Source of the DNA: Ligustrum vulgare
Taxonomy: Eukaryota > Streptophyta > Magnoliopsida > Lamiales > Oleaceae
Length of the DNA: 64,000 nucleotides
Assembly: GCA_963555705.1 (NCBI GenBank)
Contig: OY743184.1
Coordinates: 19,023,859 to 19,087,858, forward strand
Reading direction: 5' to 3'
Positions 50,470-60,330 of this stretch are shown here, one piece after another. The number at the start of each line of letters is the position of its first letter. Within the stretch, counting starts at the first letter, position 1. The notes beneath the pieces are model-generated. The model did not search any database, was not told where the DNA came from, and saw only the letters and a list, made by a program, of their open reading frames with translations. A program made the translations under genes and the position numbers.

Positions 50470-51021
50470 ATGGATATCATCCTTTCTAACATTCGCAAGT
50501 ATTATTCCAGTCTTCCTATGAATGATCTGAGAAAGATCTATAAAATAAGGCTCGAAAGATTGAGGTTGCTAATGGCTCATGATATTCCAGAAGATGTTCG
50601 CTGGTTGATAGAAGCAAAGGTTCGACTATCTGGTGAATTACCATCAACATTTCCAAAACATATGCCTGGTTTAGGCAAAAGCACGTTCGCAAAGAAACGA
50701 AGAGCAAAAAGACTGGGTGGTTGCTACAAATGTGCTCGTTGGAACTGTAATACACGTTGCAAATCAGTAGGATATTCTTCTACTAATCGGGATGATAAAA
50801 TCGAATTCATAAAGGGTGGACTGAGTAAGGAGTCTTTGGATGATATTCGACTGACTCTTGAGACGCACCCAAGTGGTTATGTGCAACGTGAACTTCTCTC
50901 CTTATACGCTCAGTTTAACGAGGACAAAAATCGTTATAGTCTCCAAAATATAATATCAAAAGATCCTGTTTGCCAGTCTGTTTTACAAAATGAGGCTTCT
51001 GGCAGTTCAGCAATGATATAA
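50470..51021 (+). CDS. Cys-cluster basic protein, resembles plant-virus nucleic-acid-binding/silencing-suppressor proteins
   Basis: The first in-frame ATG is at 50470 and gives 183 aa with no stop. Residues 1-50 are charged and helical in character. At 69-82 there is GKSTFAKKRRAKRL, a strongly basic patch preceded by the G-x-S-x-x-A pattern. Directly after it comes a cysteine cluster, C85-x2-C88-x4-C93-x3-C97, then DKIEFIKGGLSKES. The combination of basic patch, cysteine finger and F-I/V-x-x-G in this order is that of the small 3'-proximal proteins of betaflexiviruses (carla- and vitivirus type), which bind RNA and suppress silencing. The resemblance is by motif only; the cysteine spacing differs and the protein is longer. 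It lies 370 bp upstream of the LOG ORF, on the same strand and antisense to the retrotransposon. It could instead be an unrelated zinc-binding protein. Confidence 0.6.
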   Translation: MDIILSNIRKYYSSLPMNDLRKIYKIRLERLRLLMAHDIPEDVRWLIEAKVRLSGELPSTFPKHMPGLGKSTFAKKRRAKRLGGCYKCARWNCNTRCKSVGYSSTNRDDKIEFIKGGLSKESLDDIRLTLETHPSGYVQRELLSLYAQFNEDKNRYSLQNIISKDPVCQSVLQNEASGSSAMI

Positions 51022-51078
51022 GGTAAATCTTTTTAAAATATTTTGCTGCTTTCTTTCACGCGTTTTGGAAATAAAATA

Positions 51079-51201
51079 TATTTTCCTTTCTCGAGGTTTG
51101 ATAAAGCTGGAAATAAATATATTTTTCTTTTCTCGAGGTTTGATAAAGCTGGAAATAAATATATTTTTCTTTTCTCGAGGTTTGATAAAGCTGGAAATAA
51201 A
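51079..51201. repeat. 42-bp tandem repeats between the two cargo ORFs
   Basis: Units containing 'tctcgaggtttgataaagct' start at 51089, 51131 and 51173 (period 42), with a degenerate partial copy before the first. The three units are almost identical. The period is a multiple of three, which gives open frames on both strands (51043-51297 +, 51033-51236 -) with a repeated 14-residue motif. Those frames start at non-ATG codons, so I read the array as regulatory or structural rather than coding. Confidence 0.85.
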
Positions 51202-51307
51202 TCACCGAAAGGTGATATCTTTGATAAAATAGTCAAAAGTTGGTCGATTTTGTCAAAAAGTGAATCTTTACTTTTTCAGAATCAATCAAAACAGTAAATT
51301 TTTCCGG

Positions 51308-51317
51308 CTTTAAATAG
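51308..51317 (+). promoter_or_regulatory. TATA-like box before the LOG ORF
   Basis: The sequence ctttaaatag lies 75-84 bp upstream of the LOG ATG, at a normal distance for a short leader. The leader contains 'cacatcttcttcttaagttt', pyrimidine-rich like many plant leaders. The 42-bp repeats end about 110 bp upstream of this box. Confidence 0.5.
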
Positions 51318-51391
51318 CCAAACATATTTCATAGTTCAGGCATCCCAAAATCACATCTTCTTCTTAAGTTTTCCCTTCTTTAATATCAAAG

Positions 51392-52045
51392 ATGGAAGCA
51401 CCAAAACTTCGACAGATCAAAACTATTTGTGTATTTTGTGGATCAAAAGTAGGGAAAGGCTTCGGTTATCTAGAAGCGGCTGTAGATCTTGGAAAGAAAC
51501 TGGGGGAAAAAGGTATCACTCTTGTATATGGGGGTGGTAGCAGTGGTCTAATGGGTTGTGTTTCCCAATCTGCTCTTGCAGAGAAATCAAAAGTAATCGG
51601 TGTTATACCTGTCCCTTTGGTAGATGTTGCAGGCAAAACACGAGGGCATGAAGTTCAAACCTTATCCATCCATGAACGCATAACTTGTATGCTATATGGT
51701 TCTGATGCCTTTATAGCCCTGCCCGGAGGTTTTGGTACCTTAGAAGAAATTTTTAACATTACCTCGTGGGCTCAACTAGATCTCCATACTAAGCCTATTG
51801 GGCTTCTGAATGTTAACAATTTCTTTGATGGTTTGTTAACCTTTCTTGATTATGCTGTGGAACAGGGATTCATCTCTCCATTTTCCAGAAGGCTTCTTAT
51901 TTCTGCTCCTACTATTGATGAACTACTGGATAAGCTGCAGTCATATATCTCAATACAAGATCCAGCAGGAGTTAAGATAGATTGGTCGCAAGGAAGGGGA
52001 ATCAAGCGAAAATGGAGTCCGGTTAATGTAAACTTAACTCTTTGA
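51392..52045 (+). CDS. LONELY GUY-type cytokinin riboside 5'-monophosphate phosphoribohydrolase, intronless
   Basis: The 217-aa product starts at ATG 51392, which has a leader and a TATA-like box. Family motifs in order: CVFCGSK (13-19); LVYGGGSSGLMG (44-55); VIGVIP (68-73); IHERITCM (93-100) with the catalytic arginine R96; SDAFIALPGGFGTLEE (104-119), the PGGxGTxxE signature with E119; and SWAQLDLHTKPIGLLNV further on. Length is normal for plant LOGs (about 210-240). LOG enzymes release active cytokinin bases from their nucleotides in the cytosol. The lysine after R in many LOGs is isoleucine here, as in the LOGL10-like branch. Plant LOG genes normally have several introns; this copy has none, which suggests capture from spliced mRNA. 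The frame is intact inside a very young element, so it may be expressed. A diverged or inactive enzyme cannot be excluded. Confidence 0.9.
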   Translation: MEAPKLRQIKTICVFCGSKVGKGFGYLEAAVDLGKKLGEKGITLVYGGGSSGLMGCVSQSALAEKSKVIGVIPVPLVDVAGKTRGHEVQTLSIHERITCMLYGSDAFIALPGGFGTLEEIFNITSWAQLDLHTKPIGLLNVNNFFDGLLTFLDYAVEQGFISPFSRRLLISAPTIDELLDKLQSYISIQDPAGVKIDWSQGRGIKRKWSPVNVNLTL

Positions 52046-52055
52046 ATCTTAGAAT

Positions 52056-52267
52056 AGGTGGGGGTAGAGTACGGAGTATTCTCACTCTCGAGACACCCCT
52101 CCATTTACTAGGATTTCCTTCATGTTTAAATCTTGTGTGTACTTCAAAGATTCCAGGTGGTAGATTACGGAGTATTCTTACTCTCGAAACACACCTCTTT
52201 GAAGGTTTCTTTATTTCCTCAAAAGATCAGAGGTGGTAGGATACGGCTACTCCGGAAACACATCTCT
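52056..52267 (+). repeat. Three hairpin-like repeats after the LOG ORF
   Basis: Units of about 40 bp at 52056-52101, 52155-52197 and 52231-52267 begin 'aggtgg', contain 'acggagtattct' and 'ctctcgaaacac' or close forms, and end 'cacct' or similar. Each can fold with AGGTG pairing CACCT at its ends. They lie in the presumed 3' untranslated region of the LOG transcript. Confidence 0.7.
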
Positions 52268-52365
52268 CATTCTGAGGATCTTTCCATGTTTTATCTCTTA
52301 TGCTTTCGTGTTTTTCATGTATTCCTTTCCAGTGTGACTCTTGTGTGTTCTCCTTATGAGAAAAT

Positions 52366-52371
52366 AATAAA
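52366..52371 (+). terminator. Poly(A) signal for the cargo transcript
   Basis: AATAAA lies 320 bp after the LOG stop, preceded by a T/G-rich stretch (52306-52355) that fits a far-upstream element. Confidence 0.5.
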
Positions 52372-53199
52372 ATCTCTGCTATCATCTACTAAATCTCGTT
52401 TGTGATGTAAATAATCTTGCATGTCTAACCTTAATTCCTTTAGTGGATGCTTATCATATTATGCTCTTAATTCCAAATGATAAAATTCTGGATAGAGTCT
52501 CCCTTGTAATTTGGACTTATTCCAAACCATAAGCATACTTCATAACTCACAATAATAAATAACTCCACATTTGATCACAACGATCTAAAAATATTGAAAA
52601 CGATTCCAACACTTCAATATCATCAAAATATCCCATAATTCAATTCATAATTCCTCAACATAGAAATTTCAAATCATATTTTTTTTAATATCACAATATT
52701 ACTTCCTTCCATACCTTAATTGGCTCAAAAGTTACTCATACTTATAAATATATGCCATAAATCATATTCCCAAAATTTATTCACAAAGCCAAACTTCATA
52801 ATAAATTAACTCAACATAATATCCATTACTTAATTCTCAATAAAATCATATTATTCCCATTATGCTCAACACTCGTTTTCTTTAAAAAAATTTCTCATAA
52901 TCATACATTAAAGCATATAAGTTATGACAAAGCATAACAACATCATTATTTTCGAAGAAATACATTCTTATTTCTCATAAATCATAAGTATCCGAAATAC
53001 TCTTCATTCTTTCTCATAAATCAATAAAATGAGTATTCGAAATACTGAAATAACTTTAAACATCATAAACTTCTTTACCTCGGAGTTGGTGGAACGAAAT
53101 GATGGCAGTGGCAATCTTCATAAATAAAAATCTTATAATGGAAAATATTTCTTAAAATTCTTTTTTGAAAATTTTACCAGTCTACAGAAACGCAGACTA
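52372..53199. other. Non-coding interior, right part
   Basis: AT-rich. The piece at 52900-52990 ('aaagcatataagttatgac', 'gaagaaatacattctt') resembles LTR sequence of the family at 18570-18640. I see no gag on the minus strand, although gag would be expected here in an autonomous element. Confidence 0.6.
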
Positions 53200-53211
53200 G
53201 CTCTGATACCA
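53200..53211 (-). other. Primer-binding site, initiator tRNA-Met
   Basis: Reversed, it reads TGGTATCAGAGC, the standard 12 bases complementary to the tRNA-iMet 3' end. Three bases separate it from the 5' LTR. Confidence 0.9.
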
Positions 53212-53214
53212 ACT

Positions 53215-56200
53215 TGTAGCGCCCCGAGTTCCGTATACCCGATTCACTACGTCATTTTCTGTCTAAATTTTTCGAATAATATTTTTGCGGAAGAAATAAT
53301 TGAAATTCATTTTTGGCAACATTAAATAAACTGTAATGGCCGCTAAAATTGAAAACATTTATGAAACCATTTGAAATAGTAAATCGAACCTTTAATATTG
53401 TAAAGAAATTGCCAATATCATAATTTCTCAAATAAATGAACTTCTCTAAAATATTCGATTGTTTGGAAAATACGGAAATCATTAACGTCAAACTTTCAAC
53501 CGTTCAACGATTATTGCCACCATCATTCATCGCTCGCCACCGTCTCCGAAATCTGCAAAACTGTTAAAAGTAGGGTGAGTATTTCATGGGGGAAATACTC
53601 AGTAGACTCATCGCAAATTAATTTAATTTATAAGATGATTAAACACATAAATCCCGGCTCTTTATAAAACGGGCATTGATAGAGCTTCTTTATAAAACTG
53701 CTCTTGATAAAACTCATATTGTGCATTACAGCACGGGACATATTTTGCAAATCATATGCTCTTTGAAAACATCTCTTTGAAAACAGTTCTTTGAAAACCA
53801 TATACTTATAAAACATTTTAATTATGCCAAGCATAATTTCTTTTGAAAGCATAACATAAGATAGGATTGAAATCCTCATAAACATAAGAATTTTACCGAA
53901 CTTAGGTGGTAAGAATTCTTATGTAGTAAAATCATAATAACAGTAAGTTTTCATCATAACATAGGATAAAATCGAAATCCTCATAAACATAAGAATTTTA
54001 CCGAACTTAGGTGGTAAGAATTCTTATGTAGTAAGTATACCAAGCATAATTTTCTGAAATTCATAGGGATCAATTGCATCATAACATAAGATAGGATCGA
54101 AATCCTCATAAACATATGCGACAGGAATTTTACCGAACTTAGGTGGTAAATCCTCATAAACATATGGAAAGATAGGAATTTTACCGAACTTCGTGGTAAA
54201 TCCTCATAAACATAGGAGACACAAGAATGTTACCGAACTTAGGTGGCAAGAATTCTTATGTGTAGCGCTACTAAAACTCCGGTCCCCTTAACATATCATA
54301 ACTTATCATATGGGACCCAAAACAATCTTGGTAGATTGATTTCATAGCAATGATCCAAAAAAACATTTTCGTGAAGCATAGGGTATACTTACTTTTCGTA
54401 AAAACATAAAGTATATTTTCTTTTCATAAAAACATACTTACTTTTCTTAAAAATTGACTTTCACAAGTCACATGACATTTATATGAAATCATAATTTAAA
54501 TCAATTAATAAGTGCGAGTCTACCTCAAATCCGACGAGTGCAAAGTTGAGCGGGAATGACTTCAATTTCTTTAAATTCTCCGTACGCTTCGTCTTAGCCA
54601 ATAAGTCACTTTAGTATATCGAATATATAGTTCAAAATGATAAATTATAATTTGAGGACTAAAATTGATGTTTTGAAAGTTGAGGGACTAAAATGAATAC
54701 TTTTGAAAGTTCAGGGACTAAAATAGATATTTTGAAAGTTAAGGGACTAAAATGAATACTTTTAAAACTTGGGCTTAAAAGTAAATCAGCAGGTACTGAA
54801 ATAAAAGAGTTTAAAGTTAAAGGGCTGAAGTAAATCATTTTAAAGCTTTGAGGCTGAAATGGATGAGTTTAAAACAGTAGGGACTGAATTAAAACAATTT
54901 AAAACATCAGGGACTGATTTGCAAATTCTGGAAATAAATAATATATCATTCAGATCTTTTCTCTCTCTCTCATAACTCACTCACTCTCTCACGATCTCTC
55001 GCTCGATTCACTCTCTCTCTCAACCTCTCTTCTCATCCGATCCGACTGGAGAAGGGCTCTTCCAGCCGGCGATATGATCGGCGAAACGCCGGCGCAAGGT
55101 AGAGGCGTGCAGCGGACAGGTATTGGTTCAGATTTTTGAGGGATTTGTTGCGATTTTGAGTGCGAGATCGAAGAGTGACCCGAGGCTAGGGTTCGCGATT
55201 TGGAGTTGCTGATTCACAGTGAAGGGAGCGGCGATTTGAAGTAAGTATTTGGGCTTGGCTTAATCTGGGTTTTGGGTTTTGATTTTGGATTGCGATTGGA
55301 GTTGGGTTTGATGTTGAGCAGTAGGCAGTAGGTGTTTTGGTGTATCGATTATGGTAGATTGAGGGATTTGATCGTGCAGTGGTGTTGGTGGAAGAGGTGA
55401 CACAGATTGGTGGTGATTCTGAGGCAGTGACTGAGGTTCGATCGGCAATAGAGGTGGCTGCGAGCCATGGCAGTGAACTGGTTTGGCAGTGATGATCATA
55501 GGTTGTGCAGTTAGTGAAAATCTGATGATGATGCTGGTTGATAGTGGTGATGATGATTGATTACAGATTGATGTATATGATGAAGATGGTGATTGCAGGA
55601 TATCAGAATTGATTAACTAGTGGTTGTGGATGGCAGTATTGGTAGTGGATTCGGCTGTGAGTTGCAGAGGGTGGTGGTTTGGTTGGTAGATCAGTGGTTG
55701 CAGTGATGAAACAGTTATGGCTTGCTGTAGGTTGATCTATGTGTGGTAAATGGTGGCTGCTGATTTTCTGATCGAGGAGGTGATGGCAGAGTGATGGACG
55801 GTGAGGCAGTGTGGGTGGACTGTGGTTGCACTCGTCTGGGATGGAGATGGAGCTTGGTGCAGGTGATGAAGATGTATGCTGTTTGTCTGATTTGGAGATC
55901 AAAACGGGAAGAAACGAAATGGGTGGTGGTACAGATGAAGACTGCAGTGGCATTGTTTGGTGAATTGAGGATGATGGTTATGAACTGATTGTAGATTGAT
56001 GATGACGATTTCGCAGGTGATTATATACAGATTGGTTTTGAAATTGTGGAATTGAGGTAAGTGGAGGTAATGATGTGATAAGTGGAGCATGGTTTGGTTT
56101 GGTGAAACCGTGGTGGAGTTTTAGGTTGAGTAGGAATTTGATTAGATGTAAAGTGTTAGAATAAAATGATTAAAGGGGAGACATGAGGAATCAAAATAAA

Positions 56201-56557
56201 TAATAGAAAGGAATATGGGTTGTGCCATGATTTGAATTGTGCAAATTGAATCTCGTAGGAGTAGAGAGTATTTGAATAAGGTAGTGAAGGTTGTTGGTGA
56301 GGATGAATTATGAAATAGAAAATGGTGTAATATTCTTTATACAAAATGATGATGTTTTTGGACTGAAAATACATTTGAATAAATAATTAAAATAACATAA
56401 TTTTAGAAATTCGGATTTTAATTTAAAATCGAACAAATTCGATATTTCTTGACTTGGTTAGACGAATCCGTCGCGGCATTAATTTCAAAACAATAGCGAC
56501 TCAATTTTCTAAATATTAAAATAATTATTTATTGCATAAAAATTCTGGGTTGCTATA
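53215..56557 (-). repeat. 5' LTR of the cargo retrotransposon
   Basis: It is the same length as the left LTR and almost identical to it. The element's own promoter should lie in this LTR, reading leftward; I could not single out its TATA box. Confidence 0.95.
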
Positions 56558-56562
56558 TATAT

Positions 56563-56908
56563 ATTTTAATCCATTGTTAAAATGATGTACATAAACCTTG
56601 AGTTTTGTTGTTATTTTATCATGGGTTAATTTACTTTATGTTAGGATTATTGATGAAGATCGACCTAATTTAATTGATTTCAATGCTTATATTGAGAATT
56701 TAAGTTATTTAATAAGTTGTACATTTATTATTGTATTTATTGTCTTCCATTTATTTTGGCAAAATTAATGCTTGAATTTTGTAGAATGTACAATTATTGA
56801 GAAATTGTTGTGTATTCTAGATCAATACAATACATGCTCTAAGTTCCTTTTAAGAATAGATATATACCTTAAACTCTAAATGATCAATTGGGCTATTTTC
56901 ACAAAGGT
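56563..56908. mobile_element. Continuation of the older target LTR
   Basis: The sequence 'gatcgacctaatttaattga' to 'tcaattgggctattttcaca' reads as R/U5-like sequence of a Tat/LARD-type LTR, continuing from 46354. It holds the left target duplication of the foldback element. Confidence 0.35.
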
Positions 56909-57129
56909 TTAATGCAAGAGAAAATTACATAAAACCTTGTATTTCAAAGATGCAATTCAAAAATCACGTGAAGGAAATCTTTTTTTTTTTTTTTTTTTAA
57001 ATTCAGGTGCTAATTCATTTAATTAGGTATTTAATAATGAAAAATAAATATAATAATAAATATAAGATAAACATAATTATCTACTATATATTATATTAAA
57101 ACTAATATAATATTAAATCAAAATTTCAA

Positions 57130-58915
57130 ATTTTGACGTCACAACCTACCACCACCCCGCCCACCCACCCACCCCACCCACCCACCCACCAAAAATAATT
57201 TTTATTTTTTTTTCCTCTTAATGTTTTCCTATCATTCCCCATCTCACCCCACCCCAACCTCACTCGACCGTACTCCACCCATTGTAAAGTGACAAATTGA
57301 TTTCACCCTAACCACATCCCCCGAACCCACCCACCCTGCCCACCCATATCCTACCCACCCCAAAAATAAGTTTATTTTTATTTTCTCTCGATATTTTTCT
57401 ACACTTTCCCATCCCATCCCATCCCACCCCAACCCAACACTACTCGACCCATCCCCACCCCACCGCAAATTGACAAATTGATCTCACCTTAGCCACATCC
57501 CCAGATCTCACCCACCCACCCTGCCCACCCACACCATCTCACCACCAATATCCTACCCCACCCCAAAAATAAGTTAATTTTTATTTTCTCCCAATGTTTT
57601 CATACACTTCCCTATCTCACCGCACCCCACTCCACGCGATCCTACCCTACCTCATCGCAAAGTGATAAATTGATCTTATCCTAACCACAGACCACCACCC
57701 ACCCACCCCACCCCACCCTACTCTACCTCATCTCAAAGTGACAAATTGATCTCACCCTAACCACATCTCTCGACCCCACCACCCACCCTGCCTCACCATC
57801 CATATCCTATCCCACCCCAAAAATAAGTTTATATTTATTTTCTCTCAATGTTTTCCTACACTTTCCCACCCCACCCCACCCCACCCCAATCCAACCTAAC
57901 CCCACTTGACCTACCCTACCCCACCCACCTCACCTCATCGCAAAGTGACAAATTGATTTCACCCCACCCATATCCCACGATCCTACCCACCCATATCCTA
58001 CCCCACCCCAAAAATAAGTTTATTTTTATATTCTCCCGATGTTTTCCTACACTTCTCCATCCCATCCCATCCTACCCCACCCAAACCCAACCCCACTCCA
58101 CTCGACCCTACCCCACCTCATCGCAAAGTGACAAATTGATCTAATCCCAACCACAGACCACAACACACACCCTCGCGCCTCGCCCCACCCTACCGCAAAA
58201 ACTATTTTTTTCCTTCTACTTTTTCACATACCTCCACCCAGCCCGACACCACCCTACCCATCCCACCCCATCCTAAAAATGATTTTTTTTTCCTTCTACT
58301 TTTCCACGTCCCCACCAACCCCATCCCAACACCACCCTGCCCACCCCACAAAATGGGGTTTTTTTTAATCTCTCCTTGTTTTCCCACCCTACCCCGCCAC
58401 CCACCCCACCCAAAAATGATTTTTTTTCTTCTAATTTTCCACACTCAACCAATCGACTCCACCCCACCTCACCCAAAAATGATTTTTTTTCTTTCACTTT
58501 TTCACACTCCATCCAGACCCTACCCTTGCACCCACCCACTGGACCATACCTACCCACCCCATAAAAATGATTTTTTTCTTCAATTTTTCACACCCCAACT
58601 ACCTCGCTCCCGACCCTACCCCGCCACCCACCCTCCAACTGACCCCACCCAAAAATGATTTTTTTCTACTTTTTCACACCCATCCCATCCCGACCCTACA
58701 CCCGTCACCCAACAACCCCACCACTACCCACCCCATCCAAAAATGATTTTTTTCTTTTCCACACCCCGTCTCGACCCTACACCCGTCACCCACCAATCCC
58801 ACCCCTACCCATAAATGATTTTTCTTCTTCTATTTTTTCACACCCCGTCCCTACCCCGTCACCCACCCAACAAACCGACCTTACCCAAAAATGATTTTTT
58901 TCTTATACTTTTCCT
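57130..58915. repeat. C-rich arm of the foldback element
   Basis: 'ccaccc' and 'ccccaccc' runs are interspersed with units of about 120-300 bp at the outer side ('aaaaataagtttatttttat', 'gcaaagtgacaaattgatct') and about 70-110 bp at the inner side ('aaaaatgattttttt', 'cttctactttttcacac'). Confidence 0.9.
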
Positions 58916-60330
58916 CGTCCAATGGTCACAAAAAGTTATAGATGGTCACAACCTTTAATATAATTGGTCACAATCATTTATAGTTGGTCACATATTATTT
59001 ATTTATTGGTCACAACTTACTAGTTTTTTTCATGATTAGTTAATATTTTTGTCACAATTAGCTAATAATTGGTCACATTCCCTACTCCTCATAAGTCACA
59101 CAAAGTCACATTTAGTCGACATTTTGGTTACACTTACCTAATAATTCGATCACCCCGCCCCACCCCCACATGCAAAGTCACAACATATCGCACAATGTCA
59201 CAATTCGTTACACAATGTCACATTACAAATTTAGTTGAAAAACCTCACCCACCTACCCACACATTCCTAAAGTCACAATTGGTCACACAAGGTCATAGTT
59301 TGATCACATAAGGTCATAGTTTGTCACACGATGTCACAGTTAGATCACAATTGGTTTATTTTCAAAATTCGATCACACAAAGTCACAATTCGATCATATA
59401 AAGTCACAATCGGTCACACGAAGGCACGGTTCGATCACACAAGATCATAGTTCGGTAACATATGTGACCAAACTATGATATCGTGTGATTGAACTGTGAC
59501 CTTGTACGCCCGAATTGAGACTTTGTGTGACCGAACTGTGACCTTGTATGTTCAAATCGTGACTTTGTGTGATCAAATACGGGATGTGACCAATTATTAG
59601 GTAAAAGTGACCAAAATATTTACTAATTGTGACTCGTGAGAAATGGGGGATATGACCAAGAAAATAAGAATACGGAATGTGACCAAATATTAGGTAATTG
59701 TGATAAATATGTTAACTAATTGTGATTTAGGAAACGAGTAAATTATGACCAATAAATAAATAATATGTACCAATTATATGATAATTTTGATCAATTATAT
59801 GTAAATGCGATCAAAATATTGACTAATTGTGAATTTGTGTGACTTATGATAAGTGCGAATGTGATCAAGAAAACAAGTAAGTTTTGATCAATCAATAAAT
59901 AAATTGTGATCAATTATTGATGACTATGACAAATTATTAGGTAACTATGACCGATAAATAAATAATATGTGATCAATTATGGATGATTGTGACCAAGTGT
60001 GACTTGGTGTGACCATTGGACGAGGACGTGATGTGATATACAATTGTGTCAAATATAACTATGTGTGACAGAACTGTGACTTTATGTGATCAACCCGTGA
60101 CCTCGTGTGATCAAACTGTGACCTCGTTTGACCTAATTGTGACCTCCCGTGACCTAACTGTGACCTCGATTGACCAAATTGTAACTTTGTGTGACTGAAC
60201 TTTGACCTTGTGTGACCAACTGTGACTTTGGAGGGGTGGAGTTTTACAACTAAATTTGTAATTGTGACTCTGTGTGACCTTGTGTGATTTAACCTCGATC
60301 TCGTGTCAACTTTCGTGACTGACTGTGACT
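58916..60330. repeat. Central GTCACA/TGTGAC repeat tract of the foldback element
   Basis: Dozens of 'ggtcaca' or 'agtcaca' words lie on the left of about 59460, and 'tgtgacc' or 'tgtgact' words on the right, spaced mostly 15-30 bp apart. The tract is therefore itself an imperfect palindrome of short motifs. Confidence 0.85.

Larger units (their letters stand above)
46350..56562 (-). mobile_element. Young non-autonomous LTR retrotransposon carrying LOG and a Cys-cluster ORF
   Basis: The element itself is 46355-56557 (10,203 bp), flanked by TATAT at 46350-46354 and 56558-56562. The LTRs are 46355-49697 and 53215-56557, each 3,343 bp, offset by exactly 6,860 throughout. I saw only two differences (48640 g/55500 a; 49598 c/56458 t). 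Orientation is minus: the primer-binding site (gctctgatacca, 53200-53211, complementary to the 3' end of initiator tRNA-Met) adjoins the right LTR, and the polypurine tract (49698-49710) adjoins the left LTR. The 3.5-kb interior has no gag, protease, reverse transcriptase or integrase core. It holds a vestige of the end of pol and two plus-strand ORFs. The vestige, the LTR ends and LTR sequence blocks ally it to the Tekay-type chromovirus at 17946-20940, a plausible helper family. Confidence 0.93.

Noticed and set aside
51079..51201. CRISPR-like array
   Set aside because: The 42-bp units are head-to-tail without unique spacers, and the window is plant nuclear DNA.
51033..51297. Repeat-containing frames on both strands between the two cargo ORFs
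   Set aside because: They arise from the 42-bp period being a multiple of three and start at non-ATG codons; no sign of translation.
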